This document shows, piece after piece, positions 39,501-48,063 of a stretch of 64,000 nucleotides of DNA. Source of the DNA: Diospyros lotus (lineage: Eukaryota > Streptophyta > Magnoliopsida > Ericales > Ebenaceae); assembly GCF_014633365.1 (NCBI RefSeq), contig NC_068346.1:35961191-36025190 (forward strand). The letters run 5' to 3'. The notes beneath the pieces were generated by a model that saw nothing but the letters and a program-made list of their open reading frames with translations, did not search any database and was not told where the DNA came from. The position numbers and the translations under genes are program-made. Position 1 is the stretch's first letter. Every line of letters begins with the position of its first letter.

Positions 39501-42500
39501 ATTATGTTCAATAAGGAACCTGATGATTAGATAATTCATACACATCACAAAGGAAATTACTAACATCTAAGCCTTGAAAGATATCGGGAAACATAGTCTT
39601 TCACAAATAAAAAGGTGGATGTCCCAGTCTAAGGTGCTAGAGCCATACATCAGTTTTGGTAGAGGTTGGTCGGGAAGAAAAAGCTAGGATGGGCTAATCT
39701 CCTACAAATGACTCATAGGTCCTTTGTAAGTAGTATAGCCCATTTTGTGCCTTAGCAACACCAATCATCCTCCCTGTAGCCAAATCCTGAAACACACAAT
39801 CACGAGGATAAAAAATCACACGGCAATTAAGATCTTGAGTAAGTTTATGAATTGAAAGAAGATTGGTAGACAGGCTAGGCACATAAAGCACATGTTGGAA
39901 TTGAAAAGAGGGATTCAAACACACATTTCCTTGCCCAACTACAGGAACAGTATGACCATTAGCTACTGTAATTTTTCTGGAGTTATTTATTGGTTCATAG
40001 GTCTCAAATGCTCTTAGGTTAGGAGTCATGTGATCAGTAGCTCCAGAATCTGATATCTACAGCTCATTCCTAGTAGTTTGTGAGGCAATAAAGAGTTCAG
40101 AATTAAAGCACACACGTGTTTGAACCAAAGAGCATGATTCCCCTTGAAAAGTTTTTAGGAAGGATTTTAACTTACTGATTTCCTCTGCATTCAATTCTCC
40201 CATATTAGAGGTGGCAGTAAACTTGGCCTTTCCAGCAAGTTCCTCTGATTCTTTAGTTGAGAGATATGCCCTTGTTTGATTCTTAGATTCCAAGTTCTTA
40301 AATCCTCCCATTTTGTTTAGCACAGCCTCTTGACGATGCAATTTGAAGCATGTTTCTCTCGTATGTCTTGGCTTCTTGCAGTAGGAACACCATAATCCCT
40401 CATTGTTTTTCTTAGAGGAAGGTTGATCTCTTCCTGGCAGTGATTTTATCCACGAACCCTGCACCTTATTAGACACCACAACAAATCCTTCCAAATGATG
40501 ATCATTAAACACGATTGTCCTCCTCTGTTCCTCACTACATATTATAAAATATACCTTATTTAAAGATGTCATTTTTTCTCAGCTAAGAACCTATGCTCTT
40601 CCTAATCAAACTCAGGGTTAAGTCTAGCAAAAAATTCTACTATTCTATCCCTTTCTTGCATAGAGGTCAGAATAATAGCATCTTCACCACACACACCATC
40701 TTAGTGTCTTGATAATGGTCTAACTCAAGCAAAAAACCATTCATTCGATTATAGTAATAAGTCATAGACAAGGACCCTTGTTTTGTGCTATTGATTTTTG
40801 TCTTTATTTCATATACAACTGATGCATATTGGACCTTAGAGTAAGTCTTTTTAATTGTCTCGAAAATGTCCTCAGTCGTAGATAAAAACATACAGTTTTT
40901 ACTTATCTCGGGTAGCATCAAACTCCAAAGCCATGACATTAACATCGAGTCTTCTACATCCCAAGCAGCAAACATAGGGTTTAAGGCTTTATGTTCTGGA
41001 CCAATGAGATGAACAATCTTCCCCCGACCCATCAAAAAGGTTCTCACCAACTGAGACCATTGAAGGTAGTTACCACCATCTACGCGGTATGAATGGTGCA
41101 TTCCTAGCAGCTCATCCGCAGGAGCACCTCTAGTTCATTGCTCAATTGGCATTACTTCTCTCGGTGAGATGAAAGAAGCCATTTCAGAGATTTCAGACAT
41201 TAAATAGACTGACAACAAGAGTGGTGAATGGAAGAACAAAGAGTTATCGTGACAATGAAATCTCACTACTACTGACTTGAGAGAATAGGCTCTAATACCA
41301 TGTAGAAGTTGGATCAAAAAGATGTAGAAAGAGCCGAAGAATATTATTACTCTCAATGAATATGAACACTGAATTGCATTCCTTATTAATAGGGAAGAAT
41401 ACAATATAGTAAAGATACATAAAAAAGAAAAGATATGTTGTGCACTATACAAAGAAATCAAAGAAACAAAGACAAGAATAGGAAATATCGAAATCAAAAC
41501 TTCTTTCTAAATTTTGGAGATAGAATTTGTCTTAATTTAGGAAGATTAGCCCAAGAGATCATCATCCAATTTCCTCATAAGCTTCGAGAATGAATCAACA
41601 CTATAGAATCGACTATGAAGAGACTTTTGCTCCTATGGCTAAGCTTAATTCTATCCAGGTATTACTCTCTATTGTTGTTAATCTAGAGTGGCCTTTATTT
41701 CAATTTGATATTAAAAATGTCTGCCTTAATTGTGATTTGGATGAGGAGATATATATGAGGGTTCCCCCAGGGTCTTAAACATGAAGTTGATAGTGGAAAA
41801 GTCTACAAACTTAAGAGGTCTCTATATGGGTTAAAGCAATCATTAAGGGCCTTGTTCAAGAAGTTCAACATGACCCTAAATCAATTAGGGTATAAACAAG
41901 GGCAGGTAGAAAATACCTTGTTTATAAAACACACAACAAATGGAAGGAAAGCCATATTAATTGTCTATGTGTATGATATTATAGTGACAGGAGATGATAT
42001 GCAAGAAATAGAAAGCTTGAAGAAGCAATTGAGAGCTGAATTTGAAGTCAAAGACCTAGGAACGATGAGGTATGTCCTAAGAATAGAGGTGGCTCAGAGC
42101 AAAGAAGGTATGTCCATCTCACAAAGAATATACAATGGATCTATTGAATGAACAGGAATGCTAGGGCGCAGACCTACTGGAACACCCCTAGAAAAAGGCT
42201 GGAAGTCTAGAGAAATCAATGATGATACCCCAATTGAAAAAGGAAAATACCAACAATTGGTTGGAAGGTTAATCTACTTATCACTTACAAGGCCGGACAT
42301 AACATATGCAATAAGTGTGATCAGTCCATACATGCATTCTCCCACTAGACATATGAATGCTATGTTTCATGTCCTAATGTATCTAAAAGGGACACCTGGA
42401 AAATGATTATTATTTCAAAAAACCGAGGAGAGGGGAATTGAAGGCTTTGTTGATGTAGATTGGGCATGATCTATTGAGGATGGCTAGTCAATTTCAGGTT

Positions 42501-45500
42501 ATTGTACCAAATTATGGGGAAATGTGGTTACATGGAGTACTAAGAAGCAATCAGTGGTTGCTCGCAGCAGTGCTAAGGTAGAATTTCGAGCTCATAGCTC
42601 AAGAAATTTGCGAAGTGATTTGGTTAGAAAGGCTGATGAAAGACTTATACATTCCTTTGTCACAACAAACAAAGGTCTAAAGTGATAGTAAATCAACAAT
42701 CAGCATTGTGAAAAATCCAGTTTAGAATGATCGCATGAAACATGTGAGAATAGATTGGAGTATTATAAAGAGGGAAATTGAGGAAGGAGGAATTAAGCTA
42801 TCCTATATTCCCACAAGAAGTCAAGTGGCTGATGTATTTACAAAAGCCATGGCAAGATTAGATTTCGAAGTGTTAATTGGCAAGCTGGAAATGAGAAGTA
42901 TCTATTCTCCAACTTGAGGGGAAATATTGGATGAGATTAGGCATCCAAGTTTAAAAAGATAAGTTGGTTGGATAAGATAAGGATTTAAAAAGAAGTTTGG
43001 TAGATGAAATAAAGCTCCAAGATTCAAGGGAGAAATTTGAAGTTTGAAGTTTGAAACCAAAAGATCACAGACAACATATTAGTTACTGTTTTTTAAGTTT
43101 GAATTTGCTCCTATTTTCTAGGAGATCAAGTAGCATTTTGTCTTGTATAAATAGCTTCCTTCTGATTCAATAAACTTTCAAGTAAGCTTTCAAGAATTAA
43201 GCTTATTTCAAAATTTAATATTTCCGAGCAGTTGGGTGAACATTTGCAGTTGTAACATTTGTAGTCAGGGAAATGAAGAAGAACAGAACATTTGCAGCCT
43301 TATTTACCAAATGTGTCATATGTTGTTGGAGCCTAAACACAAAGTTCTGCTTTCTATTTTCATTTATTTAGGTTTTTGAATATCTTTTTCTTCTTCATGT
43401 TCTTTATCGGGGGTGGGGGACGTGTTGGGAGGTGACTGTTGAGGGTTGGGACATCGTTCAATATTATCATCTAGCACTATATATATATGTACATAACTTC
43501 TTTCACTACATATCAAATTTAGAACTGGATTTGATCAAACGATAGAACAGGAAAGATATAACATTCAACCAGACCTGGTTGTTCAAAGCAATGATGGTAA
43601 AAAAAAAACATTCACAGATGAGGTTTATGAAATCCATCATCTAATAAATAGCACCTTGTCAAAATGTATGAATTAATAACTGAAATCTGGAACTGGATGC
43701 ACTTGAAGAGTAAAAGGTGTGAGAAACCCTACCTCTTCCCCATTACCCCACCCATCATAGGAAACAAAATAACCATTTGGTGTAAGTGCCTCAACTGTCG
43801 CATTGTACCTGAACATTTAACTAATCAAACATCACAGAGAAAAGATAAAGGTAAAGTATATGAAATGAAAATATAAACAGAACTTGAGTGAAAAGTAGGG
43901 GATCTATCCCTCATTTAATTTTGAGAAAGAAAATAAAAAGAGGGTTACATACCACTCCCCATCTTCACTCCAAACAGACTGAACTTTGGTGCCAACAGGA
44001 AATTTGTCAGAAAGGTCAGCCATGTTGCTCGGTCCCTGATTGGAAATAGAGGGAGCAAAACAAACGTAATATGAGCTTGATATAGCGCACACCCAAGTGA
44101 GAGAGTGAGGCATAAAAGGAGCCACCGCGGGGGGGGGGGGGGAATGAATAACACCAAGAACCACAGGAAGAAAGCAACAATATTACACAGTACACACTAG
44201 AAAAACAACTTCAAGATCTTGACATAGACGGGTATCAAAAGGTGTGACTACAAAAAAAAACTATCCAAAAACTTCAAATTTCGAGTACCATGTACATTTG
44301 AGGCAAATACCAAGAACAGTTACGCAATAACATTGGATGAAGAGCAGTTATAGCATTATATTTTATGCACATGTATCATGGAACAACCATTGTACTACAT
44401 GATCCAACTGCAATATTACAAAATACAACCTGCACAAATTTTAGCACTCTGCACGTCCACAACTGAAGAAGCAATGAGCAATCAGAAAATTCGAAGTTAA
44501 TCCTCTGCATACCATTCAAGGTGCCATGTCACATCAAGCAAAAATAGAAGAATATCATCGGAAACTACATTATTTCCTGAAAAGGGGGACTTATTTTATT
44601 GGTATTTTTCAGCATTTGAAACTATCTTAAAAGATTTCCTATGGCTTTTTGTGCCTATAGCTGATTAGAAACTTTGAAGAAGAAATTAGAAAGGGTATGG
44701 GCAGCTTTAGGTTGGGAAAACAATTTAAGTCATTTATATTAGCAGGAATTTCTGCAGGAATTGCCTAAGACAATCTACTAAAGCTCCTAACTTTTTAAAT
44801 ACATACAGCATGAAGGATGCTGCTTTCCACCAATTATGTTATTTCGGTACTTCCAGTCCTGAACGAGATTGGCATGTGCAAATTTCACCAAAGCCATGCT
44901 TAAAAAGTTGACCAACAAAGTTGAACACAATATACAAATACATTTCAAGAAATTTACCATATCATGCGGAGAGGTACCCACCACATGGTGCAGACTAGGA
45001 GATTCATAGCCATCAACTGTGGTTCCCAAATCCATTGCAGAACTCTCATTTTTCTTTGCAGTGGCCAAGAGTTCTTCTGTCAAAGCAATCACCTGCATGC
45101 CTAAGACTTTAGCCAAGTCCATACACATAGCAACATATATTTATATCACAAAAATAAAATTATAGTTAAATCTATAACTTAGAAGCTCAGAGTCAACATC
45201 AAAATCAGGACATGGGACTGGCTGGCCATCACGGCATATAAGACACCTGCACAAGAATGAAGACAGAAGTGATGGACATCTAGATAAAGTATCCAGTTAA
45301 AATAATTTTATAAATTTTCCACAGATTTCCCATTTCTGGGTTTTACAGATTTTATTGTAACATGAATAGAGTGCAAGCAATTCTCTCAAGTAATTGGTAA
45401 ACTTAAAAGTGAGATAGTAAATGGAAGAAAGGAAAAGAAGAAAAAATTACACAGATAACCCAATGGTTTGCTTAAAGTTCAAATAATTTGATGCTCCTTT

Positions 45501-45818
45501 ATGCCTGAACCAAATGAACCATATTTCTTCAAAGAAATAAAAAGTTCAGAAACTAAGTATGACAGAATCCATAAGATCTCCATCGTAGGCATTTCAGATG
45601 AAAGGGACCAAACCAAAAAAAAAAACAAGAAGTTTATATATCTTTAAAGAAGAAGCAGGTAGGAAACAAGAAAAAAAAAAAAAGCAAAGCGGGAAAACCT
45701 ATTGCCGGGGAGGGCAGTGCTAAAATGAGAATAAATTGAAGAAGATCACCTCCACAAGCTCCTTTTCCATGTCTGCATATTCAACATTTCCAGGGTCATC
45801 ATCCAAAAGCTTCCTGAC
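21545..45818 (-). CDS. SPF30: SPF30/SMNDC1-like Tudor-domain splicing factor, 5' end beyond right edge
   Basis: Nuclear splicing factor related to survival-of-motor-neuron protein; the animal homologue is needed for spliceosome assembly and its Tudor domain binds symmetric dimethyl-arginine on Sm proteins. Minus-strand exons: 45818-45750, 45092-44958, 44035-43953, 43808-43733, 22982-22797, 22213-22085, 21709-21545. All junctions are GT..AG and phase-compatible, giving 280 residues plus a TAG stop. Order of parts: [13 protein letters not shown], then [18 protein letters not shown]; Tudor domain from [20 protein letters not shown] through [20 protein letters not shown] to VDPANVR; a charged helix with [26 protein letters not shown]; and a C-terminus with [20 protein letters not shown] and [16 protein letters not shown]. 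About 30 N-terminal residues are missing and must lie beyond base 64000. The intron 43732-22983 is about 20.7 kb and transposon-filled, yet its splice sites look normal (donor GTAGGG, acceptor TTCTAG). I see no disabling change in any exon. Confidence 0.92.
22385..22735 (+). mobile_element. Non-LTR retrotransposon (LINE, RTE-like) 3' remnant
   Basis: In the SPF30 intron between exons 22982-22797 and 22213-22085. Conceptual translation, allowing frameshifts, gives fragments resembling the C-terminus of plant LINE reverse transcriptases: GVTPIDDK, then a degenerate R-W-F-G-H-V block and I-E-A-L-A-R-R-G, ending near ATCCCTCATAGTAGGATAAAG, which resembles the usual ADP-x-x-W-D-K end. Old and non-functional. 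Confidence 0.55.
22986..24388. other. SPF30 intron, unoccupied part
   Basis: Holds a GA microsatellite (23075-23099) and, from about 23690, very A+T-rich sequence starting with repeated GGTGTTTGGCTTAC / GGCTATTTGGCTTAC motifs. That could be a decayed MITE end. No gene seen. Confidence 0.45.
24389..24644 (-). repeat. LTR of Copia #1 (left, minus)
   Basis: Matches the LTR at 42925-43210 in inverted orientation: both share TTCAAGTTTAAAAAGATAAG or its variant, TTGTATAAATAGCTTCC (a TATA region) and the end AATTAAGCTTATTT. The right copy has about 30 extra bp near its end. Confidence 0.8.
25375..26082 (-). pseudogene. Copia #1 reverse transcriptase fragment
   Basis: A 235-codon open stretch covering most of a Copia [19 protein letters not shown] at the start, substrate-pocket block [31 protein letters not shown], catalytic YVDD, and [17 protein letters not shown]. 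It is closed by stops on both sides and has lost the frame to integrase and RNase H, so it is not a functional polyprotein. Confidence 0.8.
26383..26595 (-). mobile_element. 213-bp solo LTR (or TRIM LTR) inside Copia #1
   Basis: Starts TGTGAGAGTGATTGGG, ends AAATCTCACA, and is flanked by the 5-bp duplication GAGAA (26378-26382 and 26596-26600). The sister arm at about 27880-27890 reads through without this block, confirming it as an insertion after the inverted pair formed. Strand is a guess. Confidence 0.7.
26971..27791. mobile_element. hAT-like non-autonomous element, 821 bp, GC-rich
   Basis: Perfect 8-bp duplication TCCACAAC (26963-26970 and 27792-27799) and perfect 9-bp terminal inverted repeats CATAGTTAC...GTAACTATG. 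Subterminal GGAACGCGGTACG-like motifs recur in both orientations near the ends. Eight-base duplications with short inverted repeats are typical of hAT. The interior (27080-27530) is very C+T-rich with runs of CGCTC and CCTCGCC; the 197-codon ORF across it is compositional. No transposase. Confidence 0.85.
28115..28632. mobile_element. hAT-like non-autonomous element, 518 bp, with CTAGGCG ends
   Basis: 8-bp duplication CTCCTATT (28107-28114 and 28633-28640). Ends are inverted: left TAGAGTTGCAAAACGCCCTA, right (reversed) TAGTGTTCAAAAATGCGG, then CCTAGGCG on both. The TAGNGTT start fits the hAT group. Multiple CCTAGGCGCC-type palindromes lie inside both ends. The middle holds the minisatellite 28271-28450. 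Confidence 0.85.
28271..28450 (+). repeat. GA-rich minisatellite inside the hAT element
   Basis: About five imperfect consecutive units of 33-39 bp, each with a GAGATGAGATCGGCG-like start and a GAGAGAACAACCAA-like end. Unit length varies and there are no conserved spacers. Confidence 0.7.
29577..29924 (-). pseudogene. Copia #2 RNase H domain fragment
   Basis: Open stretch with [19 protein letters not shown], then [25 protein letters not shown] and [18 protein letters not shown], the usual order of the Copia RNase H end. It lies just inside the 3' LTR. RT residues upstream are split by a solo LTR (30439-30788) and Copia #3. Confidence 0.8.
30439..30788. mobile_element. Solo LTR, 350 bp, in Copia #2 RT
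   Basis: Ends TGATAGG...CCTATCA are perfect 7-bp inverted repeats. It is flanked by the 5-bp duplication GTCAT (30434-30438 and 30789-30793). Removing it brings the two sides of the catalytic YVDD region next to each other. No coding content. Confidence 0.8.
31354..33172 (-). pseudogene. Copia #3 RT and RNase H, broken
   Basis: Fragments in order on the minus strand: 33172-32669 (linker then [20 protein letters not shown] and KRYKARLVA), 32446-32264 ([15 protein letters not shown] and YVDDIIIIG), 32243-32013 ([17 protein letters not shown]), 31635-31354 ([33 protein letters not shown]). Frameshifts and stops separate them, so no functional enzyme. Confidence 0.8.
33216..33793 (-). mobile_element. 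Solo LTR, family TGTTACT, in Copia #3
   Basis: 578 bp flanked by TTTGT (33211-33215 and 33794-33798). On the minus strand it starts TGTTACTGTTTTGCC and ends CTCGGTTTCAACA. It is the reverse-oriented relative of 56224-56799; shared blocks include ATGGCATGAACCAGGGTATA (reversed here). Confidence 0.88.
33821..34760 (-). pseudogene. Copia #3 integrase fragment
   Basis: Minus-strand segment with [35 protein letters not shown] and [15 protein letters not shown], then [19 protein letters not shown] and [19 protein letters not shown]. These are the second catalytic aspartate, the glutamate region and the C-terminal part of a Copia integrase. Truncated upstream by frameshifts near 34480. Confidence 0.8.
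34973..35539 (+). mobile_element. Solo LTR, family TGTTAAAATG, in Copia #3
   Basis: 567 bp from TGTTAAAATGTTGTC to GGTTAACA, flanked by AGTTA (34968-34972 and 35540-35544). A TATA-like TATTATAAATAGAGGG lies at about 35137. Related in opposite orientation to 53136-53730. Confidence 0.88.
35715..37065 (-). pseudogene. Copia #3 gag and protease
   Basis: Minus strand. The gag starts near 36894 with [11 protein letters not shown], followed by [20 protein letters not shown], then 36621-36205 with [31 protein letters not shown] and [20 protein letters not shown]. Then 36116-35715 with the aspartic protease motif DTGASNHIT. Stops break the frame between blocks. No clear zinc knuckle is seen. Confidence 0.75.
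37250..38600 (-). pseudogene. Copia #2 integrase C-terminus, linker and RT N-terminus
   Basis: Minus-strand fragments: 38547-38314 ([38 protein letters not shown]), a linker with a probable solo LTR, and 37585-37250 ([38 protein letters not shown]). The frame ends at the Copia #3 insertion and resumes at 31118 with [19 protein letters not shown]. Confidence 0.75.
37795..38045 (-). mobile_element. Possible solo LTR in Copia #2 linker
   Basis: An A+T-rich block starting TGTCAAAAAAAATAG with a minus-strand TATA-like TCTATATAAATCAG and repeated TTAGGAAATATA motifs interrupts the linker region. I could not identify a target duplication, so borders are approximate. Confidence 0.35.
38826..41190 (-). 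pseudogene. Copia #2 gag, zinc knuckle, protease and integrase core
   Basis: Minus strand from 41181: gag ([36 protein letters not shown]), zinc knuckle [14 protein letters not shown] (C-x2-C-x4-H-x4-C) near 40390, protease region with [16 protein letters not shown] and [16 protein letters not shown], pre-integrase area, then the integrase core [29 protein letters not shown]. Interrupted by the solo LTR 39113-39510 and by stops. Confidence 0.8.
39113..39510. mobile_element. Solo LTR, 398 bp, in Copia #2 integrase
   Basis: Begins TGTTGGAGAGTCCTAAG, ends GATTATGTTCA, and is flanked by ATAAG (39108-39112 and 39511-39515). The flanking integrase peptides are collinear across it, consistent with a clean insertion. 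Confidence 0.8.
41606..42917 (+). pseudogene. Copia #1 plus arm RT and RNase H
   Basis: Blocks: [56 protein letters not shown] followed by YDI where the catalytic DD should be (one D changed to Y), [46 protein letters not shown], then RNase H MKHVRIDW and [19 protein letters not shown]. Close relative of the minus arm RT at 25375-26082 and equally non-functional. Confidence 0.8.
42925..43210 (+). repeat. LTR of Copia #1 (right, plus)
   Basis: Starts TATTGGATGAGATTAGG (canonical TG changed to TA) directly after the tract TTGAGGGGAAA, and ends GCTTATTTCA. Carries TTGTATAAATAGCTTCC. Inverted partner of 24389-24644. Confidence 0.78.
43211..43732. other. SPF30 intron between Copia #1 and the second Tudor exon
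   Basis: Ordinary intron sequence with a short TA repeat near 43480. Nothing else recognised. Confidence 0.5.
44036..44957. other. SPF30 intron
   Basis: Contains a G homopolymer at about 44129-44141. No gene, element or RNA recognised. Confidence 0.55.
45093..45749. other. SPF30 intron
   Basis: Mostly A+T-rich. On the minus strand, 45252-45185 could encode [19 protein letters not shown], which looks protein-like but fits no SPF30 segment. Nothing else seen. Confidence 0.45.
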
Positions 45819-45994
45819 CTGAGTGTAAAGATAAAAAAATCTTCTAAGAGAGCAAGAAGAAGAAAGGTGACTATCCATCACCCAATTCCAAATACAAAGC
45901 AGAACTCATAATAGACCATGAAACATATCAAGTACTAAGTGTGGCGAGCTGAAGGCATGGGGGTAAAACAGAACCAACTTGAAGACAAATTCAA

Positions 45995-46317
45995 TGTCAC
46001 GACCCCAGGGATATAATAGTAATTGTATAATACATGAATTTCTTTCGGGTTGTACTTTGCTGTTGAAACTGTTTGTACCTTTCAGTTGTTATTGTAACTG
46101 AAAGATAGAAAGCCTATAAATAGGCTAAATCTTAGAGGATGGAGTCATGGTAGACCTAGACTTCCCTCCTGAATTTATCTATGATTTGTCCCTATTCTTT
46201 CTCAGTTCTTCCAATCTTACTCTCTCTGTTCTTCTGAATTCTCTCTCCCTCGATTCCTTCCAATTTCACTAAAAACCCTAGGTCAAACCTAGATTCCTGT
46301 CATTTGGTACCAGAGCC
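45995..46317 (+). mobile_element. LTR plus primer-binding site of an otherwise unrecognised retroelement
   Basis: The LTR 45995-46302 starts TGTCACGACCCCAGGG and ends GATTCCTGTCA, with TATA-like CCTATAAATAGGC at about 46116. It is followed at once by PBS TTTGGTACCAGAGCC, close to the initiator-tRNA-Met complement. No matching second LTR is in the window, so the element is truncated. Same terminal family as 20755-21040. Confidence 0.72.
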
Positions 46318-47080
46318 AACGATTCTCAGCGGTTGATTCAGGCATATCATATTGAAGGCAACCAAAGTGAATTTCAAAGAATTTGATCTATGGAGATGGC
46401 CGAAAGGCCTCGTGAGAGAATGTAGGCACTGGAGAAGGGAATCAAGGAAGAATGCACTAAAATTCGCTAAAAGGTGGACGACTTAATGAATAAGGTTTCA
46501 AAGATACTTCATGTCAGTCTACTAGTAGATTTTCCTCCAAGATCCACTACAGAATCGATTCTAGCAGAAGCTAGAATCCTACCTAATACCTCTGGCCTGC
46601 AAGAAGCTGATGAATTACCTGCATTGGATTAGACAATTTTGACTGAAAAATCATTCATCTGTGCAAAAACTGGTGCTAGAGTCCTTCCTCAAGTTTCTGA
46701 CTTACAAGAAACTGAGGAACAATCTGAACTGGTAAAAAACATTTACTCATTAGATATTCGGGCTATAAATCATGTTGGAGATGAAAGTTGTGATGAAGAG
46801 ATCTTTCATGCATATGATGAGATGTATGCCTTTGGCATCTATTCTAGGTTGGATCAAGTTTTTGATGCTCCACATGCAGTCAAAGAAGTTCTAATTGGGC
46901 AATTTGGAAATCTTATAGTGGTTCCAAGGAAACTGATCGTAAGGCTGAAGATGTCCTATGATTGGGAATTTTAGACCTTTGGACTCCAGAAAATCAATAC
47001 AGGTGGTCTAAATCTAGATATGAAGGACATGTTCTTGTGCTTAGTTTTGATGATGAAAAATATCAAATGATTTTATACTC
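46318..47080 (+). other. Internal sequence after the 45995 LTR, with a 111-codon ORF of unknown type
   Basis: The reading MEMAERPRERM near 46390 is gag-like, then breaks. A 111-codon ORF (46639-46974) has acidic repeated segments (VLPQVSDLQETEEQ, DESCDEEIFHAYDEMYAFG) and no domain I recognise. It is probably the interior of a non-autonomous element or a captured gene fragment. Confidence 0.35.
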
Positions 47081-47089
47081 CAAATCAAA

Positions 47090-47455
47090 GTATATGATCT
47101 GGAAACAAAAATCAATTTCAAGTGCTTTGTTAAACCGAACCACTATAAATCCTTTGTGTTCTTCTCTTGTACTTGTATTCTTTGTTTATTTATCTTTTCA
47201 AGCATCTCTATATTCCTCACTTGATTCATATATTTAACCTTTTATTGAAAAAAAATTCATATTTTTCAATCTTGTGTTCTCCATTGTCAAGACGAGATTG
47301 TCTTTATACGGTTGATATCTTATCGTGCTATTTCAAGATCTTGAGGTTTAATGAAGCTGTAGTTTTCATAGACGACGTCTCTTTTTTATCAAAAGAATTT
47401 TTAAGAAAAAATATTTTTTTTTTTATTTACCCAATTCACCCCCCCCGGGCGGGTG
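47090..47455 (+). mobile_element. Possible SIRE-type Copia LTR end
   Basis: CCGAACCACTATAAATCC at 47138, ATTCTTTGTTTATTTATC, and the closing ATTTACCCAATTCACCCCCC (47424-47443) resemble the 3' part of SIRE/Maximus LTRs from memory. It ends abruptly at the PRP40 fragment. Confidence 0.35.
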
Positions 47456-47476
47456 TGTGCCATAGCATTCCTATCA

Positions 47477-48000
47477 GTTTCAGCCACTATGGAACTTGCG
47501 AAAGATTCTCATCTCTTCCTATGCAAGCTAGATGCCAAGAAAGGAATGACAATTGCTGGAAAAGTTAATATGACACCATTGGAGGAGAAATTTGTTAAAG
47601 ATGAACATTTGTTGTACGCTAGCAAGCTGGAATCAAAAGATGCATTTAGAGTAACAGCTTAGGAGGAGTAGATGAGGATGCAGATGGAACAATTGAAGCG
47701 GACTAAACAGAAGAATCGTGATTCATTTAGGGAGATGACGGAAGAGCATGTGACCGACAATAATTACTTCTAAAATTCGCTGGCGTGATTACTGCATGAA
47801 GGTCAAGGAAATCATTGGAACTTTTGTTTCAAAATACAAATCAATTAGAGAAGAGATATTGGACAAGGAGATCTTTGACAATCACATCTTACAATTGCAG
47901 GTAAAGCAAAAGAAAAGGAACGTAAGAGAGAAGAAGAAAAGGCCAAGAAGGAGAAAGAAAGAGAGAAAAAAGAAAAGCGTCGAAATATTTGCCTAATGAT
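47477..48000 (+). pseudogene. PRP40-like splicing factor gene fragment (FF-domain region), captured or retroposed
   Basis: Translation in shifting frames gives pieces in the order of plant PRP40 (U1 snRNP-associated protein with WW and FF domains): DAKKGMTIAGKVNMTPLEEK and LLYASKLESKDAF (start of the first FF domain), then MEQLKRTKQKNRDSFREM, IRWRDYCMKVKE (a later FF domain), and the charged tail KEKERKREEEKAKKEKERE near 47910-47970. The segments between are missing, a TAG at 47668 and frame shifts break it, and no introns separate the pieces. Identification is by recalled similarity. It lies inside TE DNA in the SPF30 5' intron and is not functional. Confidence 0.65.
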
Positions 48001-48063
48001 TAGACATATGGTCACGGGAGAGGAAGGTCGAAGAGAAGGTATTAGATTAAAGCTTTTAGAAAT

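Larger units (their letters stand above)
29176..41600 (-). mobile_element. Copia element #2 (LTR-flanked, minus strand), hosting Copia #3
   Basis: LTRs at 29176-29476 and 41301-41600 start TGTAGAAGTTGGATC on the plus strand and end TCAACA. Target duplication CTATG (29171-29175) versus CTATA (41601-41605) differs by one base. On the minus strand a PBS TGGTATTAGAGCC directly follows the 5' LTR (complementary to initiator tRNA-Met, one mismatch) and a purine tract TTTAAGGGGGAG precedes the 3' LTR. Order from right: gag, zinc knuckle, protease, integrase, RT, RNase H, as in Copia. Broken by Copia #3 and several solo LTRs. LTR divergence is near 9-10% by eye, so it is fairly old. Confidence 0.92.
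26828..43210 (+). mobile_element. Copia element #1, plus-strand arm, split by later insertions
   Basis: Starts at the inversion centre with the same sequence as the left arm reversed (GAGGAGTTCTAAGTTATCGAC). It continues through the integrase C-terminal area (27800-28030), linker (28633-28920), RT N-terminus (28920-29170), then after Copia #2 the rest of RT (41606-42150), RNase H (42160-42917) and the 3' LTR 42925-43210. The two hAT elements and Copia #2 are inserted in it. TAG, TGA and frame errors are frequent. No clear outer 5-bp target duplication pairs the two outer LTR ends. Confidence 0.85.

Noticed and set aside
45185..45252. Exon-like minus-strand segment encoding [19 protein letters not shown] between SPF30 exons
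   Set aside because: SPF30 proteins have no such segment, and the flanking exons already join in frame without it. The reading frame that follows the possible CAG acceptor meets a stop.
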